Shown: one piece after another, positions 15,311 to 23,588 of the stretch
How the letters are laid out: every line of letters begins with the position of its first letter
How positions within the stretch are numbered: position 1 is the first letter of the stretch
DNA from: an uncultured Sutterella sp.
GTDB taxonomy: Bacteria > Pseudomonadota > Gammaproteobacteria > Burkholderiales > Burkholderiaceae_F
DNA: 25,186 bases
Direction of reading: 5' to 3'
NCBI GenBank assembly: GCA_937943605.1
Contig: CALEAW010000029.1
Span: forward strand, 1-25,186
Position numbers and translations under genes: made by a program
Notes under the pieces: generated by a model
The model's database searches: none
What the model was told of the DNA's origin: nothing
What the model saw: only the letters and a program-made list of their open reading frames with translations

Positions 15311-17254
15311 TTATTCTTTATCTTTTACGTCAAATCGTTCGTCGTCAATACTCATTCCAGAGAGCGCTTCACGAATAGAACGATCCATTCGACGTTCGGC
15401 TAAGGTTTCAGTGCCCTTCGTCAAAGCTTCGATTCCCGCCTTCACCGCCTCTACATCATCGGAGGTCACCAAAGCAGTCAAGCGTTCAACCAAAGCGTCC
15501 ACTTCGGCGCGTTCATCGGCATCAAGCAAATCGCCATCAGCATTCAACGCAGAATGCGTGGATTCCAACAAGCGACGCGCCTCAACCTGCTGCTCGCGCA
15601 ATTCACGTGCGCGCATATCGTCTTCAGCGCGGCCATTACCGTCTTGAAGCATACGAACGATATCTTCGTCTGACAATCCATAGCTCGGCTTCACCTGAAT
15701 GGAAGCCTCAACACCAGTCGTCATTTCTCGAGCCGACACAGACAGCAAACCATCAGCATCCACCTGGAAAGTCACACGAATGCGTGCAGCACCTGCAGCC
15801 ATCGGCGGAATACCTCGCAACTCAAAGCGTGCCAAAGAACGGCAAGCATCGACGAGTTCACGTTCACCCTGAACGACGTGGACAGCCATCGCCGTCTGAC
15901 CATCACGGAAGGTCGTGAAGTCTTGTGCACGTGCTACAGGAATCGCGCTATTACGCGGGATCACCTTTTCGACGAGACCGCCCATGGTTTCAAGACCCAA
16001 AGAGAGCGGGGTCACGTCAAGGAGCAACCAATCGTCGTCACCCGAGGTGTTACCTGCGAGCTTATTGGCCTGCATCGCTGCCCCAATCGCCACGACCTGA
16101 TCAGGATCGATATCGTCAAGCGGACGGAAGCCAAAAAACTTTTCAACGGCATCACGTACGCACGGCATACGGGTGGCACCACCCACCAACACTACACCAC
16201 GAACGTCAGAAATATCAGCCTTCGCATCTGCTAGCACTGCCTTGACGGTATCCATCGTCTTCTTGACCAAATGGCAAGTCATGGCATCAAAAGCGACGCG
16301 AGTGAGATGAATAGTCACTTCGTCGCCATTATCAAACTTAAAGTCTAATTGCGTCGCTTCAGCATTCGTCAATGCTTCTTTAGCGGCACGAGACGCGGCC
16401 ATTAAACGGCGCTTTTCGGCAGGCGTTAAGAAGTGAACAGGCAAAGCATCAACCACCTGACCTGCAGACTTCAGCACCGCATTAGGATTGCCACCACGGC
16501 AGCTTTCGGTCAAATTACAGAAGATACGATGGTCGAAGTCATCACCACCCAAAGCCGAGTTACCACCCGTCGCCAACACTTCAAAGACACCACGCGTCAA
16601 CTTCAAGAGCGAAACGTCAAACGTTCCACCCCCAAGGTCGTACACCATGTATGTCCCTTCTGCTCCATTGTCTAAGCCATAAGCCAAAGCGGCAGCCGTC
16701 GGTTCATTTAACAAACGAAGAACCGTGAGATTGGCTAAGCGCGCAGCATCTTTCGTCGCCTGACGTTGGGCATCATCAAAATACGCGGGCACAGTAATCA
16801 CAGCCCCTGTGATGTCACCACCTAAACGTTCTTGAGCGCGTTCAGAAAGCGCACGGAGGATTTCGCTACTTACTTCAACCGGCGACTTCACACCAGCTGA
16901 GGTCTCAATACGCACCATGGACGGATCATCGATCAGGTCATACGGCAGGTTATGAACATCGTCCAAGTCCTTCATCGTGCGACCGATCAAACGCTTTGCC
17001 GAAGAAATCGTATTCTTTGCGTCGGTACTCGCATCACGCAATGCTTTTGCTCCGACCGTCACCGTACCATCAACGGCATAGTGCACCACCGAAGGCAAAA
17101 TCGCCGCCCCCTCTTCGTCGCGAATCACTTCAGCGGAACCACTAATCACGCTCGCTACGAGAGAGTTCGTTGTACCTAAGTCAATACCTACTGCTAAACG
17201 ATGCTCATGGGGCGCAGCCGACAAACCCGGTTCTGCAATTTGAAATAGAGCCAT
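15311..17254 (-). CDS. hscA: Hsp70-type chaperone HscA
   Basis: 647 residues. Specialised DnaK homologue that, with HscB, drives transfer of nascent clusters from IscU. ATPase domain begins GIDLGTTNSLVASV (~23-36), with NEPTAAALAYG and YDLGGGTFDVSLL downstream and VGGATRMPCVRDAV later. Substrate domain includes LLLDVTPLSLGLETMGG. The short helical lid ends EERFDVKDKE-like. Position between hscB and fdx distinguishes it from DnaK. Preceded by GGGAAG before ATG 17254. Confidence 0.97.
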   Translation of the reverse strand: MALFQIAEPGLSAAPHEHRLAVGIDLGTTNSLVASVISGSAEVIRDEEGAAILPSVVHYAVDGTVTVGAKALRDASTDAKNTISSAKRLIGRTMKDLDDVHNLPYDLIDDPSMVRIETSAGVKSPVEVSSEILRALSERAQERLGGDITGAVITVPAYFDDAQRQATKDAARLANLTVLRLLNEPTAAALAYGLDNGAEGTYMVYDLGGGTFDVSLLKLTRGVFEVLATGGNSALGGDDFDHRIFCNLTESCRGGNPNAVLKSAGQVVDALPVHFLTPAEKRRLMAASRAAKEALTNAEATQLDFKFDNGDEVTIHLTRVAFDAMTCHLVKKTMDTVKAVLADAKADISDVRGVVLVGGATRMPCVRDAVEKFFGFRPLDDIDPDQVVAIGAAMQANKLAGNTSGDDDWLLLDVTPLSLGLETMGGLVEKVIPRNSAIPVARAQDFTTFRDGQTAMAVHVVQGERELVDACRSLARFELRGIPPMAAGAARIRVTFQVDADGLLSVSAREMTTGVEASIQVKPSYGLSDEDIVRMLQDGNGRAEDDMRARELREQQVEARRLLESTHSALNADGDLLDADERAEVDALVERLTALVTSDDVEAVKAGIEALTKGTETLAERRMDRSIREALSGMSIDDERFDVKDKE

Positions 17255-17274
17255 GTGGCACTTCCCTAAAATTC

Positions 17275-17775
17275 TTACTCGCTAACCGCTTCTTCAAGGA
17301 AGCGGTCAATAAACATCAACTTACGCGTGAGATCAACCGCTTGTTGCCAAGCGCCGTCCACATCAATGGCTTGCGTGATCGATTTGAGCACTTCTTCGCG
17401 AAGGTCTAACGCTTCACGGCGCACGGCTTCCAAAGCTTCTTTATCACCCTGCGCAGCTTCTAACGCTTCACGCCAAGCAATCTGGGTCATCAAAAAGTCC
17501 ATCGGCATCGACGTATTGGTCTCTGCTTCTAGCGGATGACCTGCTGCCTCACAAAGCCAGGCCGCACGCTTTACTGGCGACTTCAGCAACTGATACGACT
17601 CGTTGATACGCGTACTCCACTGCTCTGCCACGCGACGCTCGGCCGCGGGACGTCCTGCAAAGCGATCAGGATGCACTTTCATCATCCCTGCCTGATAAGC
17701 CGCTTCCAAGCGTTCCAAATCAATGGTGAAAGCAGGCTTCAATCCAAAAAGCTGAAAAGGACTCATTTGCGCCAT
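17275..17775 (-). CDS. hscB: J-domain co-chaperone HscB
   Basis: 166 residues. J domain with the HPD tripeptide (35-37; KVHPDRFA) that stimulates HscA ATPase, followed by the C-terminal three-helix domain that binds IscU. Start taken as ATG 17775; ATG 17766 (MSPFQLFGL) is possible and neither has a strong ribosome site. An intrinsic terminator sits only 13 bases upstream, so hscB translation depends on read-through or on a promoter not seen. Twenty bases upstream of hscA. Confidence 0.94.
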   Translation of the reverse strand: MAQMSPFQLFGLKPAFTIDLERLEAAYQAGMMKVHPDRFAGRPAAERRVAEQWSTRINESYQLLKSPVKRAAWLCEAAGHPLEAETNTSMPMDFLMTQIAWREALEAAQGDKEALEAVRREALDLREEVLKSITQAIDVDGAWQQAVDLTRKLMFIDRFLEEAVSE

Positions 17776-17787
17776 GACTAGATACCC

Positions 17788-17810
17788 AAAAAGGGGACCC
17801 TTAGGTCCCC
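17788..17810 (-). terminator. Intrinsic terminator between iscA and hscB
   Basis: On the minus strand GGGGACC-TAAG-GGTCCCC is followed by TTTTT: a 7-bp GC-rich stem with a four-base loop and U run. It lies 8 bases past the iscA stop and divides the isc operon into iscRSUA and hscBA-fdx-iscX. Confidence 0.8.
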
Positions 17811-17817
17811 GAGTTGA

Positions 17818-18141
17818 TTAAACGTGGAAAGATTCACCGCATCCACAGCGGCTCTTTTCGTTCGGGTTATGGAACTTAAACCCTTCCTGAAGCCCTTCAC
17901 GCGTGTAGTCAAGTTCAGTGCCATCAAGGTACGGCAGACTCTTTTCATCCACGATCACCTTCACGCCGAAACTTTCCCATACTTGATCATCGTCGTTGAG
18001 CGTATCGGCAAACTCAAGCTTATAAGCCATGCCCGAGCAACCCGAGGTCTTCACGCCAAGGCGCAACCCCAAGCCTTTACCACGACGTGTCAAAAACTTT
18101 TCAACGTGCTTGGCTGCAGCTTCTGTCAATGTCACTGGCAT
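17818..18141 (-). CDS. iscA: A-type Fe-S carrier IscA
   Basis: 107 residues, matching E. coli IscA length. Three conserved ligand cysteines are present: C35 (TSGCSGMAY), C99 and C101 (RCGCGESF). Accepts and delivers Fe-S clusters or iron to apo-targets. Follows iscU by six bases and precedes the internal terminator. Confidence 0.96.
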   Translation of the reverse strand: MPVTLTEAAAKHVEKFLTRRGKGLGLRLGVKTSGCSGMAYKLEFADTLNDDDQVWESFGVKVIVDEKSLPYLDGTELDYTREGLQEGFKFHNPNEKSRCGCGESFHV

Positions 18142-18147
18142 GATGAG

Positions 18148-18534
18148 TTACTCCTTAGCCTGCTTCTTACGATAGTCGTTGATAGCGGCCTTAATGGCAT
18201 CTTCAGCGAGAATCGAACAGTGAATCTTCACCGGCGGCAAAGCCAATTCTTCGGCAATCGCAGCGTTCGTCAATTCACCTGCTTCGTCAAGGGTCTTACC
18301 CTTTACCCATTCCGTCACCAAAGACGAAGAGGCAATAGCAGAACCACAACCATACGTTTTGAATTTAGCGTCTTCAATCACACCTTCGGGCGTGACCTTG
18401 ATCTGCAAACGCATCACGTCGCCGCAGGCTGGGGCGCCAACCATACCTGTACCCACCGTATCGTCTTTCGTATCCAACGTGCCAACGTTGCGAGGATTTT
18501 CGTAATGGTCGATAAGTTTTTCACTGTAACCCAT
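18148..18534 (-). CDS. iscU: Fe-S cluster scaffold IscU
   Basis: 128 residues, same length as E. coli IscU. Cluster ligands C37 (GAPACGD, with D39), C63 (YGCGSAIAS) and C106 (KIHCSILAE) are present, as is the HscA recognition motif LPPVK (99-103). ATG 18534 is chosen: GGAG lies 7-8 bases upstream and the protein begins MGYSEKLIDHYENPRNVG as in relatives. The frame extends to 18561 but with an unrelated peptide. Confidence 0.97.
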   Translation of the reverse strand: MGYSEKLIDHYENPRNVGTLDTKDDTVGTGMVGAPACGDVMRLQIKVTPEGVIEDAKFKTYGCGSAIASSSLVTEWVKGKTLDEAGELTNAAIAEELALPPVKIHCSILAEDAIKAAINDYRKKQAKE

Positions 18535-18602
18535 GTTTTTTCTCCGTCGGGAAGTCGACAACTAACTTCCCGATTGTCAAAAAGCAAATTCTTTTGTTTT
18601 GA

Positions 18603-19814
18603 TTAGTGTTCCGTCCACTGCACCTGAGAGATATCAATCCCTTCCTGATGCATTTCCCACAACGGGCTCATTTCGCGAAGACGATTCACACCGGCCACCA
18701 AGGTCTTAATCACGAAATCAATTTCTTCTTCCGTGGTAAAACGACCTAACGTAAAGCGAATGGAGCTGTGAGCCAATTCATCATCACGACCCAACGCACG
18801 CAACACATAAGACGGCTCAAGCGAGGCCGACGTGCAAGCAGAGCCAGACGACACGGCGATATCCTTCATGGCCATCATCAAGCTTTCACCTTCAATGAAG
18901 GCAAAGCTCACGTTCAAGTTGTGGCAAGAACGGTGTTCCCAGCTACCATTGAGATAGACTTCAGGAATATTTTCACGAATACCGTCCCACAAACGATCGC
19001 GAAGGCGCTTCAAACGCGGCACTTCGGTTTCCATTTCTTCCTTAGCCAGGCGATAAGCTTCACCCATCCCCACGATCTGGTGAGAAGCGAGCGTGCCTGA
19101 ACGCATGCCACGTTCATGACCGCCACCGTGAATCTGGCATTCGATACGCACACGCGGGCGACGGCGGACATAAAGCGCACCAATCCCCTTCGGGCCATAA
19201 ACCTTATGACCTGAAAGGCTCATCATATCGACCTTCAAACGATCCACATTAAGATCCATCTTGCCTGCGGCCTGCGTGGCGTCGCAATGGAACAAAATGC
19301 CATGTTCGTGACAGATCGCGCTGATCGTTTCGAGGTCCTGAATCACACCAATTTCATTATTGATGGCCATCACGGACACAAGAATCGTATCGGGACGGAT
19401 AGCAGCACGGAAAGCATCCATATCGATGAGACCATCTTCCTTCACATCGAGATAGGTGACTTCGTAGCCTTCGGATTCAAGATGGCGCATAGAATCGAGC
19501 ACCGCCTTATGTTCCGTCTTCACCGTAATCAAGTGGCGACCCTTGTCCTTATAAAAGTGCGCAGCGCCCTTAATGGCCAAGTTGTCACTTTCCGTCGCGC
19601 CAGACGTCCAAACAATTTCACGAGGATCTGCACCAATTAAAGCGGCCACGTGACCACGAGCTTCTTCAACGGCCTTTTCGCCTTCCCAACCATAAGCATG
19701 ACTATGGGACGCGGGATTACCGAATTTTTCGTAGAGGTACGGGACCATCTTGTCGACAACTCGGGGGTCACAAGGCGTCGTCGCGGAATAGTCGAGATAA
19801 ACAGGCAACTTCAT
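18603..19814 (-). CDS. iscS: Cysteine desulfurase IscS
   Basis: 403 residues. PLP enzyme that takes sulfur from cysteine for Fe-S clusters and tRNA thiolation. Seen: TEHKA with H102, the Schiff-base K204 in SLSGHKVYGPKG, and the mobile catalytic C327 in SSGSACTSASLEPSYV. C-terminus ends QWTEH, the IscU-contact tail. ATG 19814 is preferred to ATG 19817 because AGGA (19821-19824) is then 6 bases upstream and the protein starts MKLPVYLDYSATTPCD. Confidence 0.97.
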   Translation of the reverse strand: MKLPVYLDYSATTPCDPRVVDKMVPYLYEKFGNPASHSHAYGWEGEKAVEEARGHVAALIGADPREIVWTSGATESDNLAIKGAAHFYKDKGRHLITVKTEHKAVLDSMRHLESEGYEVTYLDVKEDGLIDMDAFRAAIRPDTILVSVMAINNEIGVIQDLETISAICHEHGILFHCDATQAAGKMDLNVDRLKVDMMSLSGHKVYGPKGIGALYVRRRPRVRIECQIHGGGHERGMRSGTLASHQIVGMGEAYRLAKEEMETEVPRLKRLRDRLWDGIRENIPEVYLNGSWEHRSCHNLNVSFAFIEGESLMMAMKDIAVSSGSACTSASLEPSYVLRALGRDDELAHSSIRFTLGRFTTEEEIDFVIKTLVAGVNRLREMSPLWEMHQEGIDISQVQWTEH

Positions 19815-19861
19815 CATTAGTCCTTTATTGATGAAAATGAATCGTCGATACTGGCGAAACG

Positions 19862-20350
19862 TTATAAACGGGAGTCTTTTGTCTGCCGTCCAGCTTTCGC
19901 TTTTCGGACAGGTATGACAGCGGGTACCACTTGCTTTCCATGTCGTTTTTGATGTTTTTCAACCATGTCGGCAAGCGTCACACCGTCAAGAAATTTCTGC
20001 GTCGTTCGATTGAGCTCTTCCCAAAGATGATGCGTCAAACATGCGGCACCTCCGAGACAAGTTCCATCTCCACGGCACTGCGTTGCATCAATATCTTCAT
20101 TCATTGCTTCGATAATGGAACCTACTGTAATTTCGGACGCAGGCTTACCTAACCGATAACCGCCGCCCGGTCCACGCACACTGACCACTAAGCCAGCGCG
20201 ACGCAACTTACAGAACAACTGCTCCAAATAGGCCACTGAAATTTGTTGACGTTCAGAAATCAACGTCAACGAAATCGGAGCTTCAACCTCATGGAGTGCC
20301 ATGTCAACCATGGCCGTCACAGCAAATCTTCCTTTGGTCGTCAGCTTCAA
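19862..20350 (-). CDS. iscR: Fe-S-responsive transcription factor IscR
   Basis: 162 residues from a TTG start at 20350. Rrf2-family winged-helix regulator that senses Fe-S status through a [2Fe-2S] cluster and represses the isc operon. The TTG is supported by GGAG at 20357-20360 and by family agreement (MKLTTKGRFAVTAM); with this start the ligands fall at C92, C98, C104 and H107, exactly the E. coli positions. DNA-recognition region YLEQLFCKLRRAGLVVSVRGPGGGY (41-65). A longer frame from TTG 20362 is possible. First gene of the operon; promoter and two IscR-like boxes lie upstream. Confidence 0.95.
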   Translation of the reverse strand: MKLTTKGRFAVTAMVDMALHEVEAPISLTLISERQQISVAYLEQLFCKLRRAGLVVSVRGPGGGYRLGKPASEITVGSIIEAMNEDIDATQCRGDGTCLGGAACLTHHLWEELNRTTQKFLDGVTLADMVEKHQKRHGKQVVPAVIPVRKAKAGRQTKDSRL

Positions 20351-20395
20351 CTTCAGCTCCAAAAATTGCGAAGAAATAAAGAAAAACAGGGGCTC

Positions 20396-20420
20396 AATCC
20401 CTACTGAATTAGTCGGATAT
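20396..20420 (-). promoter_or_regulatory. Type-1-like IscR box, promoter-proximal
   Basis: Read on the minus strand, this 25-base site begins ATATCCGACT and agrees with the E. coli type 1 consensus as I remember it (ATASYYGACTRWWWYAGTC...) at about 21 of 25 positions. It covers the -10 region and the likely transcription start of iscR. Confidence 0.65.
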
Positions 20421-20442
20421 TAGCTGAGAATATCCGACTAAT
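20408..20442. repeat. 14-bp inverted repeat over the iscR promoter
   Basis: ATTAGTCGGATATT and AATATCCGACTAAT are perfect inverted copies separated by 7 bases. It arises because adjacent halves of two IscR-like boxes face each other. It spans the -10 and part of the -35. Confidence 0.85.
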
Positions 20443-20445
20443 CAA
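20417..20445 (-). promoter_or_regulatory. iscR operon promoter
   Basis: Minus-strand -35 TTGATT (20440-20445), 17-base spacer, -10 TAATAT (20417-20422). The start of transcription would be near 20410, leaving a leader of about 60 bases to the TTG start. Confidence 0.65.
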
Positions 20446-20454
20446 GTCAATTAT
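20430..20454 (-). promoter_or_regulatory. Type-1-like IscR box, promoter-distal
   Basis: On the minus strand the site begins ATAATTGACT and ends AGTCGGATAT, again about 21 of 25 positions of the type 1 consensus. It overlaps the -35. Two tandem type 1 boxes at iscR are also the E. coli arrangement. Confidence 0.62.
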
Positions 20455-20510
20455 TGTTCACGCGCAAAATGGACTACAAATCTTACACAGATAAGCCTTT
20501 AGGCTTAATG

Positions 20511-20533
20511 AAAAAGCCCGCTATATGCGGGCT
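20511..20533 (-). terminator. Terminator after the phosphatase gene
   Basis: AGCCCGC/GCGGGCT stem (20515-20521 and 20527-20533) around a five-base loop, followed on the minus strand by TTTTT. A second small hairpin (AAGCC-TTTA-GGCTT, 20493-20506) lies just downstream. Confidence 0.85.
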
Positions 20534-20563
20534 TTCGATAACTAAATCGGTCTAACAAGGTCG

Positions 20564-21172
20564 TTACTTGTCTTCGGAGACCTGGGTTTCTTCCGTGGAC
20601 TCAGCTTCGGTAGTGACCTGAGCTTCGCCAGCAAGCTGAGCCTCCTGAGCAGCCTTAGCCGCTTCAGCAGCACGTGCAGCTTGTAAAGACTTTTGCATCA
20701 TACGGGCCTTACGCTCGAGTGTTTCCAATAATCCACCACACGCATCCGTGCAATAGTCAAGCACTTGGTTAAAGCCTTCATTAAGACCATAGTAGGGGTC
20801 AGGCACCACAGCGGCATCGTAGTCATTTGCATAACGCATCAGCAAGTGAATCTTATGCTTAAACTGCGGCGGAGAGCGGTGTTGGAGATCAGTTAAATTT
20901 TCCCAATCCATCACTAGGATCAGATCAAACTTTTCAAAATCTTCTGACGTAATTTCACGAGCGCGATGTTCTTTAATGTCTAGACCACGCTTTCGGCACG
21001 CGAGCTGCGCTCTCACATCGGGCGTTTCCCCAACATGATGATTGCTTGTCGCTGCGCTATCTGAGCCAATCACATCACCAAGCTTGGCTTCATTGACTTT
21101 TTTGCGAAAGATAGCTTCAGCCGTAGGACTACGACAAATATTGCCCGTGCATACAAAGAGTACGTTAATCAC
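20564..21172 (-). CDS. Low-molecular-weight protein-tyrosine phosphatase with C-terminal tail
   Basis: 202 residues. The phosphatase domain (1-~160) has the P-loop VCTGNICRS (C8 nucleophile, R14) and the general-acid motif VPDPYYG with D125, so it should dephosphorylate phosphotyrosine proteins or act as an arsenate-reductase-like enzyme. After ~160 a low-complexity tail follows, rich in Ala, Glu, Gln and Thr (AARAAEAAKAAQEAQ...), beyond the usual ~150-160 residue length. Start GTG 21172 with a weak ribosome site. Lies upstream of iscR in the same direction but is closed off by its own terminator. Confidence 0.9.
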   Translation of the reverse strand: MINVLFVCTGNICRSPTAEAIFRKKVNEAKLGDVIGSDSAATSNHHVGETPDVRAQLACRKRGLDIKEHRAREITSEDFEKFDLILVMDWENLTDLQHRSPPQFKHKIHLLMRYANDYDAAVVPDPYYGLNEGFNQVLDYCTDACGGLLETLERKARMMQKSLQAARAAEAAKAAQEAQLAGEAQVTTEAESTEETQVSEDK

Positions 21173-21315
21173 TTTTATTATTCCGTTTTACTGATGGAGT
21201 CACGCTTTCCGTCACGTGGGTTGAGTGACTGCGGCAAAACCATAACGCATATATCCTACTGCACTCAAACGATTCTGCCTAGTGCAATTTTTGTAGCTTT
21301 ATAGCGCCAATTCTC

Positions 21316-21354
21316 AAAAACGCCTGAGGGATAAGATTTTACACTTTTATCTCA
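21316..21354 (-). terminator. Possible terminator after uvrB
   Basis: On the minus strand TGAG-ATAA pairs with TTAT-CC-CTCA (8 bp with a two-base bulge), then GGCG and TTTTT. It begins 20 bases past the uvrB stop. AT-rich and imperfect, hence moderate support. Confidence 0.4.
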
Positions 21355-21373
21355 AAATAGCAAACTATCTACT

Positions 21374-23398
21374 CTACTGATGCCCAAAGACTTCTCGACG
21401 TAGTTGATGAATTTCTTCGCGTACTTTGGCAGCCTTTTCAAAATCCAAATTACGAGCAAATTCCATCATGCAAGATTCTAATTCGCGTAGTTTTTCAGAG
21501 AGTGCCTTCTCATCCATTCTCTGATAGTCATCCGTCGCCTCAGGCTTCTCAGGCGCGCTGACATCTGGACCACGATATACACCATCGATGATGTCACGAA
21601 TCTCTTTCTTTACACCTCTCGGCGTAATACCATGTGCCTTGTTATAAGCGAGCTGCTTTTCGCGACGGCGTTCAGTTTCAGTGAGCGCACGATCCATGCT
21701 GTCCGTTCGACGATCCGCATATAAAATCGCTCGCCCATTTAGATTACGCGCCGCACGACCGATGGTCTGAATCAAGGAGCGTTCGCTACGCAAAAAACCT
21801 TCTTTGTCGGCGTCCAAAATCGCCACTAAAGAGACTTCGGGTATGTCTAACCCTTCTCGCAAAAGGTTAATCCCCACCAGAACATCAAATTGCCCTGAAC
21901 GCAAGTCGCGAATAATCTCAACACGTTCCACCGTATCGATATCCGAATGGAGATAACGTACTTTGACGCCATGCTCAGACAAAAAGTCCGTTAAATCTTC
22001 GGCCATGCGCTTGGTCAACGTGGTCACCAACACACGTTCACCCTTTTCGACAGTCAGCGTGATTTCAGACAATAGGTCATCCACTTGAGTCGCAGCCGGC
22101 CGCACCTCGACTTTCGGGTCAACAAGCCCTGTTGGACGGACAACCTGCTCCACCACTTCACCACCGCTCTTTTCTAGCTCATAGTTAGCTGGGGTTGCAG
22201 AGACAAAAACGCTTCGACGCATCTTGCGTTCAAATTCATCAAAGCGCAATGGTCGATTATCTAAAGCAGACGGCAATCGGAACCCATAATTGACCAACGT
22301 TTCTTTACGTGCGCGGTCGCCTCGATACATTCCCCCTAACTGTCCCATCATCACGTGGCTTTCGTCAAAGAACATGATGCTGTCAGAAGGCAAATAGTCA
22401 ATCAAACAAGGCGGCGCTTCACCTGGCGCCAAGCCAGTCAAATGACGGGAATAGTTTTCAATCCCCTTACAAAAGCCGACCTGATCAAGCATTTCAAGGT
22501 CAAAAAGCGTACGTTGCTGAAGACGCTGAGCCTCTGCGATGCGTCCTTCGTCATAAAGTTCAGCTGTTCGAAGCTTCAACTCCTCCTTGATTGACACCAT
22601 AGCGCGCATGACTTCTTCACGCGGCGTGACGTAATGACTTGCCGGATAGACCACAAATCGAGGTACACGCTGTTGTACGCGTCCTGTTAATGGATCAAAC
22701 AGCACCACAGCTTCCACTTCGTCATCGAAAAGCTCAATACGAACAGCACTTTCTGCATGTTCAGCCGGGAAAACGTCAATCGTATCTCCACGCACTCGGA
22801 AAGTCCCACGCACAAAGTCTGTATCTGTCCTTCGGTACTGCATTTTCACAAGTTGCGTAATGAGCTTACGTTGATCTTTACGGTCTCCTTCACGCAAGAT
22901 CATACGCATCTCGGTATAGCTCTCTGGCTTGCCAATGCCGTAAATCGCCGAGACTGTTGCAACAATGATCGTATCTCGACGCTCTAAGATGGACTTAGTC
23001 GCCGCTAAACGCATCTGCTCGATATGTTCATTCACAGCCGCGTCCTTCTCAATGAAAAGGTCACGTGCGGGCACATAAGCTTCAGGTTGATAAAAGTCGT
23101 AATAAGAGACGAAGTATTCCACAGCATTTTCAGGGAAAAAGTCTCTCATCTCCGCATAAGTCTGCGCTGCCAATGTTTTATTTGGCGCCATGATAATGGC
23201 TGGCACCCCCAACCGCGCAATCACATTAGCCATGGTATAAGTCTTCCCCGAGCCCGTTACCCCTAAAAGGGTTTGGTATAAGAGCCCCGACGAAAGGCCG
23301 TCCACTAAAGCCTCAATGGCTTTAGGTTGATCCCCAGCGGGTGGGAACGGTTGATGCAAAACAAAGGGAGAATCTGGAAAACGAACAATTTCAGCCAC
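21374..23398 (-). CDS. uvrB: Excinuclease ABC subunit B (UvrB)
   Basis: 674 residues, full length. Damage-verification helicase of nucleotide excision repair that receives DNA from UvrA and positions UvrC. Walker A GVTGSGKT (46-53), the beta-hairpin region SYYDFYQPEAYVP, Walker B IMFFDESHV, helicase motif VI QTIGRAARN and the C-terminal UVR domain (~635-670, LDFEKAAKVREEI) are present. GTG 23398 is supported by a perfect AGGAGG (23407-23412) 8 bases upstream. Divergent from the aminotransferase; I found no convincing LexA box in the shared 190-base gap. Confidence 0.97.
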   Translation of the reverse strand: MAEIVRFPDSPFVLHQPFPPAGDQPKAIEALVDGLSSGLLYQTLLGVTGSGKTYTMANVIARLGVPAIIMAPNKTLAAQTYAEMRDFFPENAVEYFVSYYDFYQPEAYVPARDLFIEKDAAVNEHIEQMRLAATKSILERRDTIIVATVSAIYGIGKPESYTEMRMILREGDRKDQRKLITQLVKMQYRRTDTDFVRGTFRVRGDTIDVFPAEHAESAVRIELFDDEVEAVVLFDPLTGRVQQRVPRFVVYPASHYVTPREEVMRAMVSIKEELKLRTAELYDEGRIAEAQRLQQRTLFDLEMLDQVGFCKGIENYSRHLTGLAPGEAPPCLIDYLPSDSIMFFDESHVMMGQLGGMYRGDRARKETLVNYGFRLPSALDNRPLRFDEFERKMRRSVFVSATPANYELEKSGGEVVEQVVRPTGLVDPKVEVRPAATQVDDLLSEITLTVEKGERVLVTTLTKRMAEDLTDFLSEHGVKVRYLHSDIDTVERVEIIRDLRSGQFDVLVGINLLREGLDIPEVSLVAILDADKEGFLRSERSLIQTIGRAARNLNGRAILYADRRTDSMDRALTETERRREKQLAYNKAHGITPRGVKKEIRDIIDGVYRGPDVSAPEKPEATDDYQRMDEKALSEKLRELESCMMEFARNLDFEKAAKVREEIHQLRREVFGHQ

Positions 23399-23503
23399 TG
23401 ATTTGGCCTCCTGCTATTCATACAGCAAAGGATTTTATGCTTTTTTAACTCACGACACAGATAGCAGTTTTTGCCTATCTATTCTGACTTACCTCGAACA
23501 TTT

Positions 23504-23526
23504 GAAAGAGAACTTAAAGCTCTTTC
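23504..23526. repeat. Inverted repeat upstream of the aminotransferase
   Basis: GAAAGAG (23504-23510) and CTCTTTC (23520-23526) flank nine bases in the gap between uvrB and the aminotransferase. Could be an operator for either divergent gene; a TATAGT hexamer lies at 23548-23553 on the plus strand. Confidence 0.3.
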
Positions 23527-23588
23527 CCATCTGGCTTCAGTCTTGGCTATAGTGAAAGGAATCCATCTTTTACATACAGGTATTTAGC

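Noticed and set aside
17824..18606. 260-codon plus-strand open frame opposite iscA/iscU
   Set aside because: Lies entirely antisense to two certain genes, with no recognisable product.
23411..23425. LexA-like CTG...CAG element before uvrB
   Set aside because: The spacing is one base shorter than CTG-N10-CAG and it overlaps the uvrB ribosome site. Not a credible SOS box by eye.
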